A stretch of DNA of 64,000 nucleotides from Chondrus crispus (taxonomy: Eukaryota > Rhodophyta > Florideophyceae > Gigartinales > Gigartinaceae). Positions 18,473 to 27,257 of this stretch are shown here, one piece after another. Location of the stretch: assembly GCF_000350225.1 (NCBI RefSeq), contig NW_005179260.1, forward strand, positions 1-64,000, written 5' to 3'. The notes beneath the pieces were generated by a model, which searched no databases, was not told the DNA's origin, and saw only the letters and a list, made by a program, of their open reading frames with translations. The position numbers and the translations under genes were made by a program. The first letter of the stretch is position 1, and each line of letters opens with the position of its first letter.

Positions 18473-21400
18473 CTAAGTACCGCTGGTGACAGACTGTAAT
18501 GCTGACAGTCTGTCCTTGCGGTCGGTCACGCGCGCACCTGTCAGCGTGTGATGAAGAGAGTTGCGGTCGGTCAATCCCGGGGGACGCTGAGGGGTGCGCG
18601 TGAAGGTTGTGCCGGGGTGCGCTTTCGGGTCGGGGCTGCGGGGTTCATTTGGTTGGATGATTTTGCAGATTTCTTGAAAGCGGATGGGTCCGAGCGCTTT
18701 TGTGAATAGGTCTGCTGGGTTGCCCGCGGATGGGATGTGTTGCGCGGTGATAGCGGCGCCTTGGATGTGATGTTGGAGGTGGTGGTGCCTGACATCGATG
18801 AGCTTCCTTCTGCGCGTGGGGGCGGAGTTTTCCGCGACTTGTATGGTCGATTGGTTGTCGATGAATACTGTCGTGGGGTGCTGTTGTGGGTGCTTCATGT
18901 CCCGAAGCAGACGACGAAGCCATAGTGTCTGCTGGGCGGCGAGCGAGGCTGCTATGTATTCAGCCTCGCAGGTTGACAGGGTTACGACGTCTTGTGGCGC
19001 CGATGTCCAGGCTATCGGGGAGTGGCCGATAGTGTGTATTATGCCTGTGAGCGACTTGCGGCTTTTGGCATTTGCATAGTCTGCGTCACTGTATGTGCGC
19101 AGACATATCGGGGCTCGAGCGTGATACGAGATGGCCTTGCTCTTGGTGCCCTTGAGATACCGGAGGAGCCATTTGAGCGCGTGCCAATTTGCTTGGCTCG
19201 GTTGCTTGCTGTGTCGCGTCAGCTGGTTGGTGGTGTGGTATGCGTCGTAGCGAGTGCTGTCGACGACATACCGGAGGTCTCCTAGAATGGAGCGGTAGTG
19301 GGTGGCAAGCGTGGGGGATAGAGGCGCCGTTTGGTTCTCTACGTTCTTGTTTGGCTTTTGCGGCGCGGGAGTTGTTTTTGGATTGCATTCCGACATGTTG
19401 TGTTTTGCAAGTATCGTGCTTATGGTCTGTTCTTGCGAGATGTGGATGCTTCCTTGTGCGTCGCGTGTTATTTGCCATCCGATGTACGAATGAGGGAATC
19501 CGAGATTTTTGATGTTGTACTTTTGCTTGAGGGCGGTGAGTAGTTCATCGATGAGTGCTTGGTTTGAAGCGGTGACGAGGAAGTCGTCCATGCTTACAGC
19601 GAACAGCAGTGTGCCCGTTGTGTGTGTTTTGGTGAGTAGACATGGATCGCTGTCGCATTGCTGATAGCCTTGCGTGATGAGGTGTTTCTGAAGGCCGGCG
19701 GTGTAACGGTGGCCGGCGGATCGGCCCCCATATAGGTTGCCTATTAGTTGTCCCGCTTTGGTGCCGTGCTTGAGGTTGCCGTCGAATCGGGGGAGCTGTC
19801 TCACATAGACGGGGAAGCGGGGGTCATGTGTCTCGTGTAGGTAGGCAGCCGTGATGTCCATGTACTGTAGAGGCCATCTGTGTGATGCGGCGATTGCTAG
19901 GATTGTGCGCACTGACGTTTTCTCTGCCATGAAGGTGGACGTTTGTTTAGGGTCGAAGTGTTTGCCTGGCTGCATGCGGTCGCCTCGTATGGAACAGCGT
20001 GCCTTTCGTTTTGCTATTTTTCCTGTTGGTGTGCGTTTGTATCTGTACGTCATCGTGAGGGGTATGAGTTTTTCGTGCGGGGGTACGTCTGATGGCGGTA
20101 TCCATTTTATCGTGGTCTGTTTGTCCAGCATGTCTAATTCAGCGTTGTGTGCGGTCTCCCATTCTGCCGCGTCCGGGTACTGCCGTGCTGCGTGGGCATG
20201 GCGTGGCGCTGGTGTGGTTTGGTCGATGGTTCGTGGTGGTGGTATGTATCGGTGCTTGTTGTTGCTTTGTGCTTGCGGTTTGGGTCTTGTCAGTTTGGTT
20301 TTGAATGCGTGCGTTGGCGTGTGTGTGGAGTCCCGGTGTCGTGAGTATGGTTTGAAGTCGATCGCTCGGATGACCCTGTATCGCGCACTGTTTATCGTGA
20401 TGGTCATGATGTGCGTTTCCGATGTTGGGAACATGTATCGGACGGGTTCGCTGCGAGCTTGGAGTTTGGTTTTGTGTGCGTGGATTGGTGCCGTTCCGAT
20501 TTGCCCGAAGGCGAAGATGCGTGTCATGTGCGCTGGTCTGCCGTGCCAGAGGCTCCACGGACTTTTTTTGGTGACGCTGTGTCTCATTATGTTGTACTTG
20601 AAGACAACATCGCGTACTGCGTCCTCCCAAAATTGGGGTGGTAGTGACGCGTGATGGAGTGCTGCTCTGGCACTTGTGAACAGCGTTTTGTTGATTCTTT
20701 CGGCAATAGAATTTTCTTGTGGCTGGTGGGGGGTGTTGGTTATGTGCTGTATGCCGTGGGATTGATATGTGCTTTTTGCGTGCGTCGATGTGAATTCTTT
20801 AGCGTTGTATGTCCTGTACGCTTGGGGGAGTTTGTTTTGTAGGGAAAACGTGTGGAACAACTGCGGTATTATAGCGTTCACTTCTTGTCTCTTGCGAATG
20901 CAGTAGGTGACAAGGTATCTGCTGGCCGTGTCTATGCAGGTGAATATGTGTGCATTTCCGTGTGTTGACGGGGGTGTGATGGGGCCGCATGTGTCTGAGC
21001 TGAGTTGCTCGGCGATTTGTTGTGAGTGGTGTGCGGTTGGGTGCGGCCGGGGGGATTGTCGAGCGTGCGCACATGAGGAACAGCTGATGGGTGGGGGGGC
21101 GCCTTGGAGGCTGGCTGGGAGGTTGGCGATGGTTCCTTCCTGTGCCATGCGATGGAGCGCTTTGGGCGGGGAGTGGTTGAGGGCAAGGTGCCACTCGTAC
21201 GCTGTTGCTGTGGTTTTTTTCAGTCGTTTGGGTGTGTGTGGATTGGGGTCGTGGAAGTGTTGTATTTTTGGCGATCGGGTTCTGGTGGGCGTGCGATTTG
21301 GCAATAGGTGTGCTGATTTTGTCGCTGATTGGGGTGGGGTGGCCTGTGCTGTGGCCGTTGGTTTCTTGGTCGTTGTGCGGTTGTTGGCGCGTGTTGGCAT
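18473..21400 (-). CDS. copia B pol: integrase, RT, RNase H
   Basis: The 975-aa frame begins in the protease-integrase region. It shows the GAG-pre-integrase zinc finger (WHLALNHSPPKALHRM...CSSCAHAR) and an integrase core with LSSDTCGPI and ENSIAERINKTL. Copia reverse transcriptase follows (LQYMDITAAYLHETHDPRF, LLFAVSMDDFLV), then RNase H (TYSDADYANAKSRKSLTG, STCEAEYIAASLAA). The second integrase Asp, normally in a D-N/G-G-x-E-F context, reads TYNAKEF, so Tyr replaces the catalytic Asp. The integrase is predicted inactive. RT uses MDD in place of the usual VDD. Confidence 0.9.
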   Translation of the reverse strand: MPTRANNRTTTKKPTATAQATPPQSATKSAHLLPNRTPTRTRSPKIQHFHDPNPHTPKRLKKTTATAYEWHLALNHSPPKALHRMAQEGTIANLPASLQGAPPPISCSSCAHARQSPRPHPTAHHSQQIAEQLSSDTCGPITPPSTHGNAHIFTCIDTASRYLVTYCIRKRQEVNAIIPQLFHTFSLQNKLPQAYRTYNAKEFTSTHAKSTYQSHGIQHITNTPHQPQENSIAERINKTLFTSARAALHHASLPPQFWEDAVRDVVFKYNIMRHSVTKKSPWSLWHGRPAHMTRIFAFGQIGTAPIHAHKTKLQARSEPVRYMFPTSETHIMTITINSARYRVIRAIDFKPYSRHRDSTHTPTHAFKTKLTRPKPQAQSNNKHRYIPPPRTIDQTTPAPRHAHAARQYPDAAEWETAHNAELDMLDKQTTIKWIPPSDVPPHEKLIPLTMTYRYKRTPTGKIAKRKARCSIRGDRMQPGKHFDPKQTSTFMAEKTSVRTILAIAASHRWPLQYMDITAAYLHETHDPRFPVYVRQLPRFDGNLKHGTKAGQLIGNLYGGRSAGHRYTAGLQKHLITQGYQQCDSDPCLLTKTHTTGTLLFAVSMDDFLVTASNQALIDELLTALKQKYNIKNLGFPHSYIGWQITRDAQGSIHISQEQTISTILAKHNMSECNPKTTPAPQKPNKNVENQTAPLSPTLATHYRSILGDLRYVVDSTRYDAYHTTNQLTRHSKQPSQANWHALKWLLRYLKGTKSKAISYHARAPICLRTYSDADYANAKSRKSLTGIIHTIGHSPIAWTSAPQDVVTLSTCEAEYIAASLAAQQTLWLRRLLRDMKHPQQHPTTVFIDNQSTIQVAENSAPTRRRKLIDVRHHHLQHHIQGAAITAQHIPSAGNPADLFTKALGPIRFQEICKIIQPNEPRSPDPKAHPGTTFTRTPQRPPGLTDRNSLHHTLTGARVTDRKDRLSALQSVTSGT

Positions 21401-21725
21401 GGTGCGTGCACTTTTGGCTGTGTGTCGGGTGGTGCTTTTTCGGGGTGACCAAGCATAGGCGTGCAGTGATTTATTCCATGGAGCCGTGCCGATAACTTTG
21501 TTTTGTCTGTCCCTGATGTGTGCCGTATTTCTGTCAAATGTGACCGTGCAGTTTAGTGATGCTAGAGCGTGGACAGATACTAGTGTGTATGGAATGTTCG
21601 GGCTGTGTACTGCTTTGAGGCGTAGGGGTACCCCTTATTGGTATATGTCTGAATGTTGCCGGCGTGGGTGCATATCGTGGGTTGGTTAGTTGCTGTGAGA
21701 GATTTTGTGAGATGGGCGAGGAGCT

Positions 21726-22911
21726 TCATGTGTGGTAGGGGCGGGATGTGTGCGTGGGATGCGCTGCCGAGTCTAGGATGAACGTACTAGCCTCGCCTTG
21801 GTGGTGGTCGGGCTCGGTGTCGGTGTCGTCCAAGTTGAGCTCACTGTAATGCGCGTCGTCTGGTGCGAGGATGGCTCGTGCCTTGGCGGCGGGTCGCCGA
21901 CGTGCTGTCTTTTGATTCTGCGGATGTGTTTGGTCTCGACATTCGCTGTCCGCGTGTTGCAGGTTCCTGACGCCCTTTGAGATGTGATGGCGGCAGGGGT
22001 TGGTGTGTTTTGTGGCGGGTCGGCGTATTTGGCGGGGTTGGGGGCGGCGCCCGTGGGTTGGTAGGTACGCTCGTGGGCCGGCTGCTGCTTGTAGCCAAGG
22101 GTTGCTTGGTTGGATGGCTTGACGGTATGTTTCGATTCGATTGTATTTGTGCACGAAGTCCTTCACGTCTTTGGGTTGCAGTGACAGGAGCTGGAGTCCG
22201 ATGTCCACTGTTGTTGGGTTGTGTTTGAGGCCTTCGATCATGTAGTCTACTGTTGTGCTCTATTTGGCGATGTCGGGGTAGCGAGCCGCGATCATTTGCG
22301 CCCTAATGGTCTCATGGCGTTGGACGTATTCATAGATTGATTGGCCTGGTTCGATGTGGCACTGTTCCGCTAGTTGTTTTAGGTACAGGTGGTCACTCGC
22401 ATTCGTTGTGTCGAGATGGGCTTTGAGCTTCTCGAGGATGTCGTGTGGTGTGGGGTTCTCGTCAAGCATAAGAAGAAGGTTGATGATGTCCGCTGGTATT
22501 GTGGCTAGCATTTTGCCCAAGAGTTTGTGCTTGGCGTGGAGGTAGGATTTTCGTTCCTGCTCGTCGTCTGGGGTGGGCGGGTTGCCCTCAATATGTTCGA
22601 TTGCATCTTGTGTGTAGGCTGCGGATTTTATGGCCAGGAGCCATGGTCCATAGTTGGATCGGTCGAGCTTGGGGATATCCTTAATGTCTATGGTGGTGAG
22701 CGTGTGAGATCGTTGTTGCCTGGGAGGAGGGATGTAGAGAAGGGCTGCTGGATGCAGGAGGTTGGATGTTGATGAGGATTCGGAAAGGGGGCGGCGGGGG
22801 CGGGTTGTGATGCCTGTCCTTCCGGCTGGTCTGCTTGCAGACACTCGACGGCTGCGAGTGCGTGTAGCGCGATCCAGTTTGCGTTCAGTTGATGGTGTGT
22901 CGTAGTGGTGC
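21726..22911 (-). pseudogene. copia B gag and protease start, in-frame TAG
   Basis: One frame covers a UBN2-type gag (PKLDRSNYGPWLLAIKSAAY near the start, later QSIYEYVQRHETIRAQM). A single TAG lies at 22260-22262, and the frame then continues to a degenerate zinc motif (NPCRHHISKGVRNLQ...SECRD) and a protease active-site remnant, FILDSAAHPTH, where DSA replaces the usual DSG. It ends at 21726, out of frame with pol. Upstream of 22911 the frame stays open into host 5'-UTR sequence as far as 23018. Confidence 0.75.
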
Positions 22912-24789
22912 GAATGAAAGAACGCATTGCGGGTGCTTTTGTGGCGGGCTGTGATGCTCGAGGGGCTTCTTGCTGGGTGCTGATGGAGGAGTACTTGAGG
23001 GGGACTACTAGCTAGCACGTTTAAGTAGTGGCTCTCCGGGAGCGCTCCGAGTTAGATGGCTCTCCTAGGTGCCACGGTTGAAACGACTGACCTCGCTCCT
23101 ACATTCCCAAACTGCAACATTTTCGAGATGCAACGTTTGAAACTATCCTCATTCAAAGTCGTCGTATATCTGAATTTGCTTCAAACAGCGAGGCAGCGAG
23201 ATTGACAAGACCCAGAGCTCGAGCTACAGATCGCAATTTAAAGGTGGTAACCTACCATACCACTTCAGGGCCTGCAGCGTTGAGAGCAAGCATGAGTGGG
23301 TGGGGGTCATACTGACATCAATTCAAAAAAGAAAATATATTCTGTAAAGGACACAGCTATGATGCGGACCTTCAAGTATCGGTGCAAGTCCTCAACTACG
23401 GTTGGTACAGTACCCTTGGGTACAGTATAGATTCGACAGCCTACCGTGAGAACATGTAAAACGTTTCCAATCGGGTTGAGAATTCTTAGTTGATAGGAAA
23501 GTTATCTGACTGAATTGGGGCGAGTTGGAGTGTGTAAGATCAAGTTTTCTTCCTAACATGGCATGCACAAAAGCACAGGACAGTATTTGCCTCTCACGTG
23601 CGACTGGTCACATAGAATATGCACTCAAGATGGATCCTCAAGGTGGCAGCGTCGAACATACTGTAGAGAAAAGACTCTTTTGAGGGACAAAATTTAAAGT
23701 TGAGAGCTCGAATCCGGAATGGGATGTGACGATTTGCTGTGGAAGGATGACACAAGTCAATTCAGTTTCCCGTTTAAGTGCTTTTCCGGCGTCTACGTCG
23801 ACGATATTTCTACTGTAGCAACATAGTTGCAATGTGTGATAACGCTTGGTCAGATATACACTTGTCTATCGGACGAAGCCTTATCAGAACAACAAATATC
23901 CCGCGAATTATATATATTTTTCCACTTTGGTGTCCACGGCTTCTATTTTTCTCTGGGAGGTTGACTCGTTTTATAAAATTCTGTAGTTGGAACCGAATAG
24001 AACTACCGGGAGAAAACTAGATTAAAGAAAAATGCGTACTTTAAGTCGACTTATCTTTTGAACACCTTTATGTGCGTCAACGAATTGGTTTTTGCTAGAT
24101 TTGACGAGAATGTGTTTTACTTGTTAGGATGGAGTTGTAGTTCTAAAAAACAAAACTTAAATCATGCTTTGCGTTGTCTAAAAAAAATAATACAAACGTT
24201 TGTGCCGACATGCGGACTAACGGTCCGATAGACACCTAGAACAAGAGAATTCGCTCTCCCTCAGAACACTGCCTACAGTACTAGTTTTACAGAAGAATTG
24301 AAAATCAAGGGAGATCATCATTTCAGCACTCCTAATGGAGCTCATGGTGGTAGAAAGAGGAATGGAGTGGAAAGTGTCGGCACGGATCATTGACTCTCGT
24401 GCTCTCGTGGGTAGAAAGTGAAGCGGTATCAAGCCAAATATGTGTGAGTCTGTTTCTGTAGGTGGTTTCTTGTTTGGCGAATGAGAGATGACAGCCAGTA
24501 ACGGGACGTTTTCCAAGTTACCCCGGTATGTACAGTCAGTCACTCAAGAGTACCCTTGGGCACAGTATTTGCACGTAGGATGCCGTGGTCATGTTTCTAA
24601 CACTAAATTCAATCATTTTTCATATCTCAATTCAACTGGGCGTCATGTATCACGAAAGATCCCTTTTTCGGAGAGTGCTGATGAATTCGACATCTGTCCG
24701 ATAAAGAGCTTGTTCACAAACTTACCCATTCACCATTCATGAATGTGTTCATGTGAACACCATGTGAACACACAAACTTTACCATTCAT
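22912..24789. repeat. duplicated promoter block, copy 1 (paralogous to 33378-35190)
   Basis: Matching landmarks include the ATG context GAATGAAAGAACGCAT (22912 and 33379), GGCTCTCCGGGAGCGCTCCGAG (both copies), ACATCAATTCAAAA, and the stretch near 24480-24720 matching 34960-35190. The gene body is replaced by copia B after the first six codons (MRSFI conserved). Copy 1 has about 400 bp not in copy 2 (23830-24228). Copy 2 has about 450 bp not in copy 1 (33922-34375). No ORF of substance is present. Confidence 0.8.
24774..24789. repeat. left half of a foldback element split by copia A
   Basis: The bases AAACTTTACCATTCAT pair with CATTTATGAATGGTAAAG at 32298-32315. With the copia and one TSD removed, arms of about 19 bp flank a core containing two copies of CATGTGAACAC. 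Confidence 0.7.
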
Positions 24790-25092
24790 TGTCGTTGAAC
24801 GGTGTTTTTGTGCCTCGCGCGAGCTATCGCTCGTACGATCGAGCGATTGAGTAGTCGCGCGGTGGGGAAGACGGGGTGATCCGGCGAATGCCTTCAAGAA
24901 TAGAGAACGCGCGCCGGCCAATGCCTTTGCTATAGAAGTGTAGCTTGGTGCTTTTACAACTCTAATAAACGTTCTGGTCTTTTGAAAGGGTAGGGTGAAT
25001 ACACTACCATGGCATAAGTATCTCGGCACCACGGGAGCTCACCGGCCGGTGGGGACGGTAGTGTAAGCCCATGTAAGCCTCAGAAACGGACA
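24790..25092 (-). repeat. 3' LTR of copia A (303 bp)
   Basis: Matches 31960-32262. In the plus direction it lies about 170 bp upstream of the antisense ORF and could supply its promoter. Confidence 0.95.
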
Positions 25093-25262
25093 CTCCCTCC
25101 CGTGGGCGGAAGTGGTGGTGAGCGCGGCAAAAGGATGGAATTACAGAATTGGGATTGCGTGGCATAACGGGTGTCTGTTTTGAGAATATTATAAAGAGCT
25201 GATCTCGAGGACGAGGTCTTGCGAGTGCGAAGGTCGCTGACACGGAAGGCAAAAGGCGCAGC

Positions 25263-26705
25263 ATGAGTCCTATGGGAGGGGCGCGCGTTGGGATGCAGAA
25301 AGCGCCGGTCGGGAGGGTGGGAAAAAGGAGGAGGCGGAGCCGGCGTGGCGGCGGCCGGCGCCTGCGGCGCAGGGCGCAGAAGCTTGCATCTCTGCAACTT
25401 GCGAGCAGACAGGCTGCGACGGAACGAGGAGCAAGGGTGCTGGACGAGGCAGGGGCCGAGGCAAGTGTGGGCACCGGTGAAGAGGAAATGGTGGAAGGAG
25501 GGGCGCCAATGAGAGAGGCGGGAGAGGAGGAGGAAGATGCAGTAGGGTTGAAGGGCGGAGAAGCAAGTGCAGCAGTGTTGAAGGACTGCGTGGAGAGAGC
25601 TGCAGAGGGGAATGACGGAGGACCAGCAAATTTAGCAGCAGCCGAGGTGGAAGGGGGCGAGCGAGCGAGTGCAGCAGTGGACGAGAACCAGGGAACAGCG
25701 TTCATAGCAGAGCCCGGGGGGCACTACCGGGGATCGCAGCTGCGGGTCGGCTCTTCCAGGGTACTGTCTACCCTGGACAGGCAGAAATTGCCAACTGCCG
25801 TGTATTGCGATCGTGGTCGTTGGCTGGTAGAGGCACTGGTCTTGAGGGATGGCAGTGACGGCAGGAACGCGCTCGTGTTCAGAAGGGGAGTGCCCAACGC
25901 ATGCGCGCAGGCAACAGCATCCGTGGAGGCCTTTCATCCCATAGATTGGGACGCGGAATTATTTTCCTGTGCACGAGAGGGCGAAATCGTCTTGTCCACA
26001 TACGCGGTGTATGGATCACGGTTCGATGGAGGAATGACGGAACGGGAATGGCACGATTGTGTAATTCCGGCCCGTCGTCGGAGAGTGTCAAGGCAGCCTC
26101 GTGTAGACGAGGTGGCGAGGCACGTCTTTGAGTTTTTGAGAAAGCACCCGGGGCTGGCTGTAAGGACCTCCGGCATCGGGTGTCGCGGGTCCGTGAACTG
26201 GCCGGCAGGAGCGCGGTGCCTGCTTGAAGGACAACCGAGGCGTACTGCCGCTACACATGATTGTGGGAGGGCGGCGTTAGTTAATGCTGTTTTCGCATTA
26301 CGAGGAGCAGGTGCGGCTGACGAGGTGGAGCGGAGAATTGACGGGGATCCGCGAATCTTCTCGTGCTTCAAACCACTTGGCCTGATCCTTCATGGGGCAA
26401 GAGAGGCGTTGATACAATGTCGAGCTGTGGGCGACGGTGAGTCACAACGTGCAATTCAATCAGCAGATAGGGGAGCGGCGTTTAGGGTATTGGCCGCGAA
26501 GCGGTCCGGCATTTTCATAGTGCGACTTCAGGAAGTGAAAATGGTCGATCATGCCGTGGTTGTGCATGCAGATGCTGGAGTTATCGTAGACTCTACAGAG
26601 TCGACTGCGATAGTTCTTACTGGAGAAAACCTTGAGCGATGTGGCGGGGAGAAGGTGCAAAGCCTTAGAGTAGTGGAGGTAAGAGAGATAAAGGGAAGGG
26701 TGTAG
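25263..26705 (+). CDS. antisense ORF of copia A, 480 aa, papain-fold protease-like C-terminus
   Basis: It lies opposite to gag-pol, between pol and the 3' LTR, with a Met about 170 bp past the LTR. The N-terminus is very basic (KRRRRSRRGGGRRLRRR near 21-37, possibly nuclear targeting), followed by a low-complexity Glu/Ala/Gly stretch to about residue 145. The C-terminal part has THDCGRAALVNAVFALRG (Cys 334), SGIFIVRLQEVKMVDHAVVV (His 430) and VIVDSTE (Asp 443). The order Cys, His, Asp and the surrounding hydrophobic pattern match papain-fold peptidases (C1, C39, OTU or Josephin type) in general; no exact family is claimed. A deubiquitinase- or processing-protease-like role is speculation. Confidence 0.65.
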   Translation: MSPMGGARVGMQKAPVGRVGKRRRRSRRGGGRRLRRRAQKLASLQLASRQAATERGARVLDEAGAEASVGTGEEEMVEGGAPMREAGEEEEDAVGLKGGEASAAVLKDCVERAAEGNDGGPANLAAAEVEGGERASAAVDENQGTAFIAEPGGHYRGSQLRVGSSRVLSTLDRQKLPTAVYCDRGRWLVEALVLRDGSDGRNALVFRRGVPNACAQATASVEAFHPIDWDAELFSCAREGEIVLSTYAVYGSRFDGGMTEREWHDCVIPARRRRVSRQPRVDEVARHVFEFLRKHPGLAVRTSGIGCRGSVNWPAGARCLLEGQPRRTAATHDCGRAALVNAVFALRGAGAADEVERRIDGDPRIFSCFKPLGLILHGAREALIQCRAVGDGESQRAIQSADRGAAFRVLAAKRSGIFIVRLQEVKMVDHAVVVHADAGVIVDSTESTAIVLTGENLERCGGEKVQSLRVVEVREIKGRV

Positions 26706-26724
26706 GAGGAATAAGGGAAAAGCT

Positions 26725-27257
26725 CTAGTTTCTTATTATCCACTGTTCAGGTTGAATAGCTAATAAACCAGAGCTCACGACGTGTTTTAGCGCTGTTTGA
26801 GACATCGACTTTGTCAATCCGTCGGCGATATTTTGGGAACTGCGGACGAAGCCAATATCAGATATAACTTTGTCACGAAACCCCTCGCGAGCGGCGGCGA
26901 TGTCGAGCATAGTTCGCTTCTCTGAGGTGCGCGAACCTTTTGAGATCACATCGAAGAGAGACTTGGAGTCTGTGAACAGTTGTACAGGGATCTGGCGGCC
27001 GCATATATCGCTCAACTCAGCAGCGAGGGTGGAAGCAACATCAAATAGATCGCTGAATGCGATAACTTCGCCAGCCATGGCGGAACGGACGACTCTTTTG
27101 GACTTGTACGACTTGAATTGAATTGGAACAGAGTTTCCAAAACGATCAGCAAGGAATGAAATGTGCCCGAGCTGCGTAGAAAGGTCATGGTTGTTTGCAA
27201 ACGATGCGTCTGCAAATTCGACAACACGCAGCGAGTCGTTGTCGAGCTTTGGGATTT
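26725..27257 (-). pseudogene. copia A RNase H C-terminal part (out of frame with pol)
   Basis: This frame encodes the rest of RNase H: EFADASFANNHDLSTQLG, SYKSKRVVRSAMAGEVIAFS, LFTDSKSLFDVI and NIADGLTKSMSQ. It is shifted relative to the main pol ORF. Comparing the broken junction with related copies, about five extra bases (TGTAA on the minus strand near 27270) cause the shift and create stops. Confidence 0.8.

Larger units (their letters stand above)
18473..22911 (-). mobile_element. copia element B, no LTRs recognised
   Basis: Gag (right) and pol (left) of a Ty1/copia element lie on the minus strand, but no repeated ends or target duplication are visible. At 22911/22912 the sequence changes abruptly to the duplicated host-gene block (homologous to 33378 onward). 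The coding strand is strikingly C/A-rich and the plus strand G/T-rich, unlike the other elements. It is either truncated at both ends or inserted by an LTR-independent route. Confidence 0.8.

Noticed and set aside
19851..20654. 267-aa Cys/Val-rich plus-strand ORF
   Set aside because: Shadow of copia B pol; the hydrophobic, Cys-rich composition comes from the complement of C/A-rich codons.
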